The position numbers were made by a program, and so were the translations under genes. Positions 15,759 through 23,688 of a DNA stretch of 64,000 bases are shown here, piece after piece. Each line of letters opens with the position of its first letter. Positions within the stretch are counted from its first letter, which is position 1. Origin of the DNA: Paenibacillus_E sp040812395 (lineage in GTDB: Bacteria > Bacillota > Bacilli > Paenibacillales > NBRC-103111); NCBI RefSeq assembly GCF_040812395.1, contig NZ_JBFNXH010000006.1, positions 317,490 to 381,489 of the forward strand. The letters are read 5' to 3'. The notes beneath the pieces are model-generated. The model saw only the letters and a program-made list of their open reading frames with translations. It did no database searches and was not told the DNA's origin.

Positions 15759-16842
15759 TCGCTTGACCTCCTAATAAATATTGAACGACCTTCTGGGAAA
15801 CATGGGGTTCCAAGTAACCGTCCGGACAACGCCAATTCGCCGGACAACTCACCATAACCCGAACTGCATGCAAGATTTGTTCAGCCCGAAGACCGGATAC
15901 AACATTGCTGCCGCAATCGACGGTCTCAGGCCGTTCTGTCGTCGTACGTATCGTGACAGTCGGCACATGGAAGATGCAGCACTCCTCTTGAACCGTACCG
16001 CTATCGGTTAATGCGCACAATGCGCGTTTCTCCAAATGAACAAAATCAAAAAATCCAAAAGGTTCATGAAATTCGACCAATGGGTTCATCATGATTTGCG
16101 CATCCTGTTCAAGACGTGATTTCGTTCGGGGATGAATGCTGCAAATAACTCTATGACCAAAAGCTTCCGCAACCAGATTGAGTCCTTTCAATATTTGGGC
16201 TAATCGTTCAGGGTGATCCACATTTTCAGCACGGTGGGTAGTAACAAGGAAATAAGATTGTTCGGAGAGTCCCAGCTTCTTCAGAATGGAGCTCTCCTCA
16301 ATAAGTGCCTCATAATGGGTTAATACCTCATGAATCGGGTTTCCGGTCACAATAATCCGATTGCTAGGCACACCCTCGCGCAGCAGATTATCCCGGCTAT
16401 AGCGGGTGTAAGGCATATTGATACTGGATATCGCATCAATGACCTTCCGGTTCTTCTCTTCCGGCACAGCCAAATCGAAACAACGGTTCCCCGCTTCCAT
16501 ATGAATGACGGGAATTCCCATGCGCTCTGCGAGAATTGCGCTCAGCGCGCTGTTCGTATCCCCCAGGACCAATACCTTATCCGGACGTTCCTGTATGAAA
16601 ATCTGCTCCAACTCCGCAAATAGTACGGAAAGTTGCCCTCCTAATGTGCTTTGCCGATGCTGCAGCATATAATCAGGATTTCGCAGCCCCAGCTCCTCAA
16701 AAAACACGTCGCTGAGCGTTGAGGTGAAATTTTGTCCAGTATGAATAAGCACATGACGTTCAGCAAGTTCATCCAGCTTCTGAATAATCAGACTCAGCCG
16801 AATTATTTCGGGACGCGTTCCCAAAATCGTCGCGATTTTCAT
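15748..16842 (-). CDS. UDP-N-acetylhexosamine 2-epimerase (WecB/FnlC/WbjD family)
   Basis: A 364-residue non-hydrolysing 2-epimerase. The start is ATG 16842, behind AAGGAGGGAAACG. The reading frame stays open 216 bp further upstream but that part is intergenic repeat, not protein. Motifs are ILGTRPEIIRLS, LGDTNSALSA, HMEAGNRCFD, VPEEKNRKVID, TTHRAENVDHPE and TDSGTVQEE, which cover the catalytic Asp, Glu, Glu and His positions known in WecB. With the dehydratase and reductase downstream it should invert C2 to give UDP-L-FucNAc or UDP-L-QuiNAc rather than ManNAc. It begins the leftward operon ending at 10828. Confidence 0.9.
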   Translation of the reverse strand: MKIATILGTRPEIIRLSLIIQKLDELAERHVLIHTGQNFTSTLSDVFFEELGLRNPDYMLQHRQSTLGGQLSVLFAELEQIFIQERPDKVLVLGDTNSALSAILAERMGIPVIHMEAGNRCFDLAVPEEKNRKVIDAISSINMPYTRYSRDNLLREGVPSNRIIVTGNPIHEVLTHYEALIEESSILKKLGLSEQSYFLVTTHRAENVDHPERLAQILKGLNLVAEAFGHRVICSIHPRTKSRLEQDAQIMMNPLVEFHEPFGFFDFVHLEKRALCALTDSGTVQEECCIFHVPTVTIRTTTERPETVDCGSNVVSGLRAEQILHAVRVMVSCPANWRCPDGYLEPHVSQKVVQYLLGGQANVC

Positions 16843-17215
16843 CGTTTCCCTCCTTAGGGTCATGATTTGTTCCATGAAATTGTTGACATTCTGCTGGATC
16901 TCGGCAAGTTCTTGGATTTGCTGCTCCCGATGGAAGAATCTCCTTTTGGAGGAACGTAGGTGCCTTATTTTGCCAAAAACCGACGAATTGACTCGGCAAG
17001 AGGAACGTGGGTGCGTTATTCCCTTGTTTTTGCCACTCAAAGAACCAATTTTCCACAAATAACGTCCTCAGGTTCCGACAATTCAAATTTCAGAGCAATT
17101 TCCCCAGAATAGTGGATTGTAGTTCCTCTTCAGAGAACTAACCTAGTTCCTCAGAGTCAACCATTTTGATTGGGAACAAAGGAATCTTTCGTTCAGCTTA
17201 TATTGCGTTGTAAGC
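16843..17215. repeat. Gene-free stretch with interspersed GGAACGTAGGTGC-type repeats
   Basis: There is no supported gene here. Near 16952 and 17003 two copies of a short motif, GAGGAACGTAGGTGCCTTATT and GAGGAACGTGGGTGCGTTATT (about 50 bp apart), are recognisable, with weaker AGTTCCTC pieces to 17160. The same family recurs at 19.6-20.1, 39.8-40.2 and 46.2-46.5 kb. The part nearest 16843 should hold the promoter of the 2-epimerase operon. Confidence 0.7.
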
Positions 17216-19072
17216 CTAAGCAGCCTTCACGCTGCTCTTTTTCTTCTTTTTGCGCGCAGCGTAGGCAGCTCTCCCAGCTTTTCTAGTCTTACCCTTGCGC
17301 AGCTTCTTCCTGGAAGCAGCTTTCCAAGCTGGCTTTCGCTTGAAGTTAGGTTTGCCTGTTCCGCGTTTGGCTCTGCGCAGCTTGATCCCTTTTTTGCGTT
17401 TGCGTATCCCGATCAACTTGCCCTTGCGTTTGCGTAAAGGCTTCTTCTCCGAATGATTGCCTAACTCTGCAATGGGTTGACCTAACGAATATGCGGCTAA
17501 CGCAGACTCCGTCAGAGCAACAACCTGTGTCAATTCATATCCATAGCGTTTAAGGGCTACTTCCGACTGAAATGGATAGCGAATGCCGTGCTGGAGCAAA
17601 TAGACGGTCGTGCCCGTTGCTTTGGCCACAAAAATAGCTGGAGCATACTTCAAAAAAGGCTCTGCGGCGCGAATCGCTTCACCTGTCGGATGGGGCATCA
17701 ACTTCTCTTCCGGAACAACGGACACACGGTGCCAATTGAATTTATAGAAGTGGAAATCTTCCATACTGTGAAAAGGACGTTTCTTTCCTTGCTCCAGAAG
17801 AAATACGGCATTTGAAGTTCCGCCTTTCAGCAGGAGGCCATCCGGCTGTCTGGCTGCGCTTTGCATGGCTGAGGCTCTTGCAGCCAAGCGTGGCCCGAGC
17901 TGAGCAACAAAATAGCCTAATCTGGAGCGGTACGCGTCAATCCCAAACACTTTCCGAATCGACTGGCTGTTACGTTCGCCAACCTCTTGGCGAAGTCGAT
18001 TGTCAACAATCAGCCCTTCGACCTTAGCTGTAAGGTCTTGAATATCGCCTTTATTGGCCAGAAATGCGCTATTGCCCGTCGTGGTCAATATTTCATTCAA
18101 TCCGCCTGAGCGATAAGCGACAACGGGTTTACCGAAAATAAGTCCTTCAAACGCCGTTAAACCGAAGCCTTCATTTAACAAACTGGGAACGACAACGACA
18201 TCCATGGCCGGGTAGAGAGACTGAATATCCTGGGCAAAAGAAAGAAAGGTGAATTGGGAGGAATAACCGGAGAGCAGGATCATTTGAACACAGGATTCCA
18301 TATAAACAGGATCGACCGGTTTGCCTGCGATCATGAAATGAGCATCGTGATTCTTATAGCAAATGGACACAGCCATTTGAATGAAATGATCGAGACCTTT
18401 ATTCGCATAAATGTCCGAAGAGATGTAACCGATGACGGGCTGATCGCCATGGACGCCAAGCTCTGCACGTCGGTTTTGTCTGCTTGCCGACCACTGATTG
18501 GCATCGTACTCTTCCGTTCGCCAAGAGGGAGGCAAGGTGTATTTTTTATGATCGCTTCCTATCATTTGGAAGGGCTGAAGGGTGGCATGGGAGATGCCAA
18601 CAATCCAATCCGCGTATTGATCCACGAGTCTAACTGAAAGCGAAGTCGATTCATTCTGTTCGATGGTTTCTGCAATAATCCAGATGACGGGAATGCCCAG
18701 CTTCTTCGCAGCAGCCGCAGGTAACATATTCACGCATGTATTCGTGATGACAACATCCGGCTCTTGAATCAAAAGTAGATCCAGTAAGGATCTGTAGGCC
18801 GGATTCTCAAGCAGCGCTTCAAACATGCTTAACAAAGCTGGCTCCGGTTTATACATTTCATACAAGAGGGGGAACGATTGAATCATGGTTTTAATGCCGT
18901 GTCGCCTGGCTTCTGCGGCCAAAAGCCCCTCTCTCGGCACCACTAAAGTGCAATCATACTGCCGTCCGAGTTCCAGGGTCGTAAAGAGCAGCATCTTCTC
19001 CGCTCCTGTAATATGATCTGGATTACAGATATGAGAAAATAATAAAGCTCTTGGTCTTCGTGGAGTCGACAT
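17216..19072 (-). CDS. Family 4 glycosyltransferase with repeat domain and Lys/Arg-rich tail
   Basis: About 618 residues. ATG 19072 (MSTPRRPRALLFSH) is preferred to a start 55 codons upstream, because the extension is not GT-like; GCAGG lies 9 nt ahead. The GT4 core ends near residue 405, with GYISSDIYANKGLDHF and VPSLLNEGFGLTAFEG as donor motifs. Two related ~55-residue units follow, each with a VYLL- or VFLL-type strand and G-x-x-[RK]-x-PF. These resemble short repeats of cell-surface proteins. The last ~75 residues are almost all Lys, Arg, Gly and Ala (KRKGKLIGIRKRKKG and similar). A tail this basic could anchor the enzyme to the coat or to anionic polymer; that is inference. Confidence 0.8.
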   Translation of the reverse strand: MSTPRRPRALLFSHICNPDHITGAEKMLLFTTLELGRQYDCTLVVPREGLLAAEARRHGIKTMIQSFPLLYEMYKPEPALLSMFEALLENPAYRSLLDLLLIQEPDVVITNTCVNMLPAAAAKKLGIPVIWIIAETIEQNESTSLSVRLVDQYADWIVGISHATLQPFQMIGSDHKKYTLPPSWRTEEYDANQWSASRQNRRAELGVHGDQPVIGYISSDIYANKGLDHFIQMAVSICYKNHDAHFMIAGKPVDPVYMESCVQMILLSGYSSQFTFLSFAQDIQSLYPAMDVVVVPSLLNEGFGLTAFEGLIFGKPVVAYRSGGLNEILTTTGNSAFLANKGDIQDLTAKVEGLIVDNRLRQEVGERNSQSIRKVFGIDAYRSRLGYFVAQLGPRLAARASAMQSAARQPDGLLLKGGTSNAVFLLEQGKKRPFHSMEDFHFYKFNWHRVSVVPEEKLMPHPTGEAIRAAEPFLKYAPAIFVAKATGTTVYLLQHGIRYPFQSEVALKRYGYELTQVVALTESALAAYSLGQPIAELGNHSEKKPLRKRKGKLIGIRKRKKGIKLRRAKRGTGKPNFKRKPAWKAASRKKLRKGKTRKAGRAAYAARKKKKKSSVKAA

Positions 19073-19268
19073 GTGTACATACCTGCTTTCACGGTCACAG
19101 GTATGGAATTCACCTCCTATATCCTGGGTAGTACAATATATTAGACAGGTCTCATTATCGACACGACAATTACCCTCGTACATTCGTACATTTGCTTCCT
19201 CCAAGCGTTTTCCGGCCTCTTGAATGTGGGTGTTCAATCCGGAACCCCATTGGCCCAGCTATGACGGT

Positions 19269-19570
19269 GGAGTGACGGAGCGGCCAGAGTAGCGGGACGG
19301 CGGAGCAGCTGAACTGCGGAGCCATGGGGCGATGCGGCGGCGGAGTGACCAGAGTAGCGGGACGGCGGAGCAGCTGAACAGCGGAGCGATGCGGCGGCAG
19401 AGTGACCAGAGTGGCCGGACGGCGGAGCAGCTCAACAGCGGAGCGATGCGGCGGCGGAGTGACCTGAGTGGCAGGACGGCGCAGCAGCTGAACAGCGGAG
19501 CGATGCGGCGGCGGAATGACTAGAGTGGCCGGACGGCGGAGCAGCTCAACAGCTAAGCGATGCGGCGGCG
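19269..19570. repeat. 57-bp tandem repeat (minisatellite), about five copies
   Basis: The unit begins GATGCGGCGGCGGAGTGAC and recurs at 19331, 19388, 19445, 19502 and 19559, exactly 57 bp apart, with point differences between copies. A partial copy precedes 19331. Because 57 is a multiple of three, frames stay open through it (one would read a 19-residue repeat), but there is no ribosome site, so I treat it as non-coding. GC content is well above that of the neighbours. Confidence 0.9.
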
Positions 19571-19609
19571 TCCTCTCTGTTCTCTGTCCGAGATTCCTCT
19601 GGCTCTGCT

Positions 19610-19770
19610 GTAACCGGCGGAACTATGATGCGCTATTTCTCAAGTTTGTCCTCTTTTTTAACCCGGAGAGGAACTATGATGCGCTAAACAGTAAAAAAGT
19701 TTCCTAAACACTATTATTTTCTATGAATAGCGTACTCTAGTTCCGCGAAATAGCCGTAAACCGCAATTAC
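19610..19770. repeat. Interspersed GGAACTATGATGCGCTA repeat copies
   Basis: GGCGGAACTATGATGCGCTA at about 19617 and GAGGAACTATGATGCGCTA at about 19669 are near-identical. An inverted counterpart, TAGTTCCGCGAAATAGCC, is at about 19738. These are relatives of the repeats at 39.85 and 46.24 kb. No gene is seen. Confidence 0.75.
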
Positions 19771-19773
19771 GAC

Positions 19774-20113
19774 TGCCATAAGGCATCTACGTTCCGCTGC
19801 TCCCATTCGGCTGCCATAAAGCATCTACGTTCCGCCATTCCCGTTCGGCACCATAAAGCATCTACGTTCCGCTGCTCCCGTTCGGCACCATAAAGCATCT
19901 ATGTTCCGCAGCTCCCATTCCGCTGTCATAAGGCATCTAATTTCCGCTGCTCCCATTCAGCTGCCATAAGGCATCTACGTTCCGTCGCTCCCATTCCGCT
20001 TCCATAAGGCATCTACGTTCCGCAGCTCCCATTCCGCTCCATAAGGCATCTACGTTCCGCAGCTCCCATTCCGCTCCATAAAGCATCTACGTTCCGCAGC
20101 TCCTATTCCGCTC
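19774..20113. repeat. 37-38-bp direct repeat array, nine copies
   Basis: Nine contiguous units of the form CCATAAGGCATCTACGTTCC followed by GC(A/T)GCTCCCATTCCGCT. Copies differ at a few positions and run head to tail with no unique spacer between them. The CTACGTTCCGC core is shared with the interspersed repeats elsewhere in the window. The whole 19073-20268 gap contains no convincing gene. Confidence 0.9.
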
Positions 20114-20166
20114 CCATAGCGTGCGAATCCTGGGAGCGCACCGCTCCCCACGCATCCTCATCCACT

Positions 20167-20209
20167 AAAAAACGACCTGCTTTGGCGATTCAAAGACAGG
20201 CCGTTTTTC
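20167..20209. terminator. Intrinsic terminator
   Basis: AAAACGACCTG / CAGGCCGTTTTT stem with inner CTTTG/CAAAG pairing, lying just downstream of the small basic gene that ends the rml/cgeB operon. The A- and T-runs allow termination on either strand. Confidence 0.7.
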
Positions 20210-20268
20210 AGATTTCTCTTTCGTTTTCCGATAGATTTACGCCAATTTCACAAGCTTCATATACTCAA

Positions 20269-20523
20269 TTACACAGCTAGCTGTTGCTGTTCCTGCTGAT
20301 AGCCTTGCGCGAATCCCGCATTAAAGCCTTCGTTATAGGCTTGATCGAAAGCCAAGTTGTACGCATGGTTAGCATGAGCCGGCTTCGGCACCTTACCAAC
20401 TTTGGCATGTCTTCGCTTATGCCGAATCGTTTTCGCTGCTCGGCTTGCCAGCGGTTTTTTCTTCAGAGTCCGTTTTTTCTTCGTCTTCGGCTGCGCACTC
20501 TTACGCACCTTCTTTTTTAGCAT
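20269..20523 (-). CDS. Small basic protein with Gly/aromatic-spaced tail
   Basis: An 84-residue protein behind a strong GGAGGTG site. Residues 1-50 are extremely rich in Lys and Arg (KKKVRKSAQPKTKKKR and similar). The tail reads AYNEGFNAGFAQGYQQEQQQ, an [YF]-x-x-G-[FY]-x-x-G spacing also seen in the heads of the two CgeB-like proteins encoded just upstream (YADGYEAGYSSG and LQAGREHGLRVG). It is last in the rmlA-rmlB-rmlD-cgeB-cgeB series, 40 bp after the preceding gene. It may be a partner or acceptor that docks with those transferases through the shared motif; this is inference. Confidence 0.75.
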   Translation of the reverse strand: MLKKKVRKSAQPKTKKKRTLKKKPLASRAAKTIRHKRRHAKVGKVPKPAHANHAYNLAFDQAYNEGFNAGFAQGYQQEQQQLAV

Positions 20524-20562
20524 GATCCTTGCACCTCCGCTTTTCTAACCGCATCTCGATTC

Positions 20563-21705
20563 TTATCCTTGAAAAACAAGATCCAGCAATTGAGATAATC
20601 GATTCTCATACGTATGGTCCCGCATTGTACGATACAACCCACGCAAAGCGATTTGCTTTCGCTCCTCTTCGTGGTTCAAGTAGTAGTCCATTTTGTGCAG
20701 AAGCTCTTCCGGAGACGAGTATGTCACAATATCATAGTCCGGGGTATAGAAGCGGACCAAATCTTCGCGCCCATCCGTGATTTGAAGCGCACCGCAACCT
20801 GAAATCTCGAAAGTTCGCGGATTAGGCGAAGCTCCCAGTATTTTGCGGCTGTTATAATTATAAGCTTGGTCATCGTAAGCCCTGTGCATATTGATCACGA
20901 TTTTGGCCCCATTATACGCGTTCGACGTATCTTCAGGTCCCAACCAGGTGTTCAATTGAATCTGCGGCGCCAGCAGGCTGTATTGCTTCAATCGCTCCCA
21001 CCATATCCCCGAGATGAAAATATGTTTGTTTGCTAAATAGGGAGCAATTTGATCAAACATGGCTACACGATTCCAATACGCCGAGCCAATAAAGCAAATA
21101 TCTCGTCTCTGCCCAATGGAGACAGCCTTCGGGCGGAACAAATCCGGTTGAAACGCTAGCGGTAAATAATGAACTTGCGGGCAGCCGATTTCCTGATACA
21201 ACGATAGGCAGTTCTTTTCCAAAGTAAATATAAAATCGTAATGAGGGACCATTGTAATGGTAAAATCGGTGTAATACGGATCGTCCGTGAGCCAGATTGC
21301 CGTACGGACCCCCCTGCTTCGTATGCGATCTACGACTTCCACTTGCAGATTCATTCCATCCAGCACGAGCATCAGATCAGGCTGGTGGATGGCGGCGAGC
21401 TTTTCCAAGCTTGCCTCCGGCGCCCCGATACGGATGGGGTCGTTGTCACAGTTGCCGATGATCAATTCGCGTACTAATGGACGCAAACTGTTAATAATCG
21501 CGTGATCAAGCGGCTCGTAAGGAAAACCTTTCCCTGACGTTACATACATAATGCGTACATCCCAGAATCGCCTCGGGGCTCGATCCTTTATCGCTTTTTG
21601 CAAGACAGCCTCACATTGTCCCAGGCGTATCCCGCTGGAATAACCAGCCTCATAACCATCCGCATATCCACGCCGACGAGTTTTCTTCTTTTCCGTTACA
21701 GCCAT
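20563..21705 (-). CDS. CgeB-like glycosyltransferase, copy 2
   Basis: A 380-residue protein of the CgeB type, a GT-B transferase used in spore-crust glycosylation in Bacillus. After a basic Gly/Tyr-spaced head (KKKTRRRGYADGYEAGY), the N-terminal domain has AIWLTDDPYYTDF, FTLEKNCLSLYQEIGC and HYLPLAFQPDLFRP. The C-terminal domain has ICFIGSAYWNR, SPNPRTFEISGCGALQITD and a YTPDYDIVTYSSPEELL ending. Copy 1 at 21720 shares each of these. ATG 21705 follows AAGGAGAGACAGC. It is soluble, and the sugar and acceptor are unknown. The CgeB family link is established knowledge; the spore role here is inferred. Confidence 0.85.
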   Translation of the reverse strand: MAVTEKKKTRRRGYADGYEAGYSSGIRLGQCEAVLQKAIKDRAPRRFWDVRIMYVTSGKGFPYEPLDHAIINSLRPLVRELIIGNCDNDPIRIGAPEASLEKLAAIHQPDLMLVLDGMNLQVEVVDRIRSRGVRTAIWLTDDPYYTDFTITMVPHYDFIFTLEKNCLSLYQEIGCPQVHYLPLAFQPDLFRPKAVSIGQRRDICFIGSAYWNRVAMFDQIAPYLANKHIFISGIWWERLKQYSLLAPQIQLNTWLGPEDTSNAYNGAKIVINMHRAYDDQAYNYNSRKILGASPNPRTFEISGCGALQITDGREDLVRFYTPDYDIVTYSSPEELLHKMDYYLNHEEERKQIALRGLYRTMRDHTYENRLSQLLDLVFQG

Positions 21706-21719
21706 GCTGTCTCTCCTTT

Positions 21720-22814
21720 CTAGGCGAGTGCAATATCCAACAGTTTCGACAGCCTAGTTGCGAATGTATGTTCCTTGATGGATCTGCGCAAGCCCTTCGT
21801 GACGATGCGCATCCTGTCCTCTTCATGCGTCAAATAATATTGCATTTTCTGAACAAGTTCATCCGGGGTATCAAAGGTTTCGATATCCTGACCGGGGGTG
21901 TAGTATTGATCGAGATCGTGGCGATGATCCGTAATTTGCAAAGTCCCGCATGCCGAGATTTCATACGTTCTCGGATTAATCGAGAAACCGGGAAGGTTCC
22001 TGCTATTTTTATTGTAGATTTCATCAAAGGTAAGACGGTGTATATTAATAACAATTTTGGCCCCATTGTAATACTTCACCGATTCTTCGATCGGAACCCA
22101 GTGCAGCTTGATCCCCGCCTGGAGAAGAGCGTACTGATTGAGTCGGTCCCAGAGCGCTCCGGCCAGCATCACCTTTTTGTCCGCTAGAAAGGGCGTGATA
22201 CGGTCAAAGAGAGCAATCCGATTCGGAAACCCATTGCCGATAAAGCAAATATCGCTTTGGTAGGCAGGACCGACGTGCATCGGTTTAAACACATCCGTAT
22301 TGACAGCAAGAGGCAAATAGTGAACCTGCCCGCAGCCAAGTTCCCGATAGAATGCAATGCAGCTCAATTCATGCGTGAACACATAATCATAATGAGGAGC
22401 AAGCGAGGCTGTATGGTCCGTAAAATACGGATCGTCCGCAAACCAAATAGCTGTCTTGATCCCCATATTCCTTACCTGGTCGATATGATTGGCGTGATCT
22501 TCCGGAAATACATGCAATCCGTTCATGACTAGCACAAGATGGGGGCGAAGCTCTCCGGCCAAGCGCAGCATCTCAGCCGCAGTGGCCGTGTGAGCCTCGA
22601 GCACCGTCTTCTGCAGCCCAGCCGTAATGCCCCCGTCAATCGCATCGAAGCCTTGGACGATGAATAAAACCTTTGCCTCCTTCAGCGGCACTGGAGCAGG
22701 TTTTACAATATCAAGAATCGCTTGACATCGTCCTACACGAAGTCCGTGCTCTCTGCCAGCTTGAAGCCCGCGCTCCCTGCCCTCCGCAGAAACAGCTGCA
22801 ATTGCCTTGCTCAT
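21720..22814 (-). CDS. CgeB-like glycosyltransferase, copy 1
   Basis: A 364-residue paralogue of the protein at 20563. ATG 22814 lies one base after the rmlD stop and behind AGAAAGAAGGGCG; the longer frame upstream overlaps rmlD and is not used. It has a Gly/Arg-spaced head (RERGLQAGREHGLRVG), then AIWFADDPYFTDH, FTHELSCIAFYRELGCG, HYLPLAVNTDVFKP, ICFIGNGFPNR, NPRTYEISACGTLQITD and YTPGQDIETFDTPDEL. Unlike copy 2, the head is not preceded by a Lys-rich run. Both copies are directly coupled to the dTDP-rhamnose genes, so rhamnose or a derivative is a reasonable donor guess. Confidence 0.85.
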   Translation of the reverse strand: MSKAIAAVSAEGRERGLQAGREHGLRVGRCQAILDIVKPAPVPLKEAKVLFIVQGFDAIDGGITAGLQKTVLEAHTATAAEMLRLAGELRPHLVLVMNGLHVFPEDHANHIDQVRNMGIKTAIWFADDPYFTDHTASLAPHYDYVFTHELSCIAFYRELGCGQVHYLPLAVNTDVFKPMHVGPAYQSDICFIGNGFPNRIALFDRITPFLADKKVMLAGALWDRLNQYALLQAGIKLHWVPIEESVKYYNGAKIVINIHRLTFDEIYNKNSRNLPGFSINPRTYEISACGTLQITDHRHDLDQYYTPGQDIETFDTPDELVQKMQYYLTHEEDRMRIVTKGLRRSIKEHTFATRLSKLLDIALA

Positions 22815-22815
22815 T

Positions 22816-23688
22816 TCACGCCCTTCTTTCTGTCGTAGACGGGTAGTTGTAATCAACGTGCAGGAAATAATGAAGCGCCTCTTTCCAATCCCGCATAGGT
22901 GTAAATCCGTTGCCGAGGATCGCTTTATGGGCAAATGCCGAATTCATCGGCCGCGGAGCCGGCAGTGGAAATAGATCCGATTGGACGGGCACTAAAGGAA
23001 CATGATCCAAATGAGCGTACTTCAATATTTCCGCTGCAAATTCATACCGGGAGCACGATCCCTGGTTGGATGCATGATAAATGCCGAACCTGTCGGTCTC
23101 AATTAGTTCCTGGATGAACACAGCTAAATCCAGACAATACGTCGGTGAACCAAACTGATCGTCAACCATAGAGAGCGGACCGCCCGCCTGTGCCTTTTCC
23201 AACACTTTAGTCACAAAATTATTGCCTTTGGTGCCATACAACCACGAGGTCCGAACAATAAAATGCCGGGTACACGTCATACTCACGAATTTCTCGCCTA
23301 ACAGCTTGGAACGGCCGTACACGTTATTCGGGTTCGTCGTATCTATTTCATCATAGGGGGAGCCTTTGGCCCCATCGAAAACATAGTCTGTGCTGACGTA
23401 GACGAGCTTGGCGCCAATCTGTTCGCACGCCTTCGCCATATGCAAAGACCCTATGGCATTGATTTGATAAGCAAGCTCCGTCTCTGACTCCGCCTTATCC
23501 ACATTCGTATAGGCTGCCGCATGGATGACCACATCCGGTTTCTCAGCTGCAAGGAGCGCTGCCACCTGCTTGTCATCACTTACGTCCAACTGCTCTCTGG
23601 TCCATGCGGTTACTTCATGCAGAGGGGCTAACACGCGCGTAAGATCGTAGCCTAATTGTCCTCCAGCTCCGGTAATGGAAATTTTCAT
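22816..23688 (-). CDS. rmlD: dTDP-4-dehydrorhamnose reductase (RmlD/SpsK)
   Basis: A 290-residue SDR with ITGAGGQLGYDL, HAAAYTNVDKAE, YVSTDYVFDGAKG and the catalytic YGRSKLLGE. It reduces dTDP-4-dehydro-L-rhamnose to dTDP-L-rhamnose with NAD(P)H. It overlaps rmlB by 4 bp and is followed after one base by the first CgeB-like gene. The order A-B-D followed by spore-type glycosyltransferases recalls B. subtilis spsI-J-K, where dTDP-rhamnose feeds the spore polysaccharide. No rmlC gene is present in this operon. Confidence 0.93.
   Translation of the reverse strand: MKISITGAGGQLGYDLTRVLAPLHEVTAWTREQLDVSDDKQVAALLAAEKPDVVIHAAAYTNVDKAESETELAYQINAIGSLHMAKACEQIGAKLVYVSTDYVFDGAKGSPYDEIDTTNPNNVYGRSKLLGEKFVSMTCTRHFIVRTSWLYGTKGNNFVTKVLEKAQAGGPLSMVDDQFGSPTYCLDLAVFIQELIETDRFGIYHASNQGSCSRYEFAAEILKYAHLDHVPLVPVQSDLFPLPAPRPMNSAFAHKAILGNGFTPMRDWKEALHYFLHVDYNYPSTTERRA

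Noticed and set aside
16843..17058. N-terminal extension of the 2-epimerase
   Set aside because: The extension is made of interspersed repeat sequence, and AAGGAGG precedes the conserved start at 16842.
19332..19523. A gene with a 19-residue repeat
   Set aside because: It is the 57-bp minisatellite; no ribosome site, and other frames are also open.
19774..20113. CRISPR array
   Set aside because: Units of 37-38 bp are contiguous with no unique spacers, and no cas genes are nearby.
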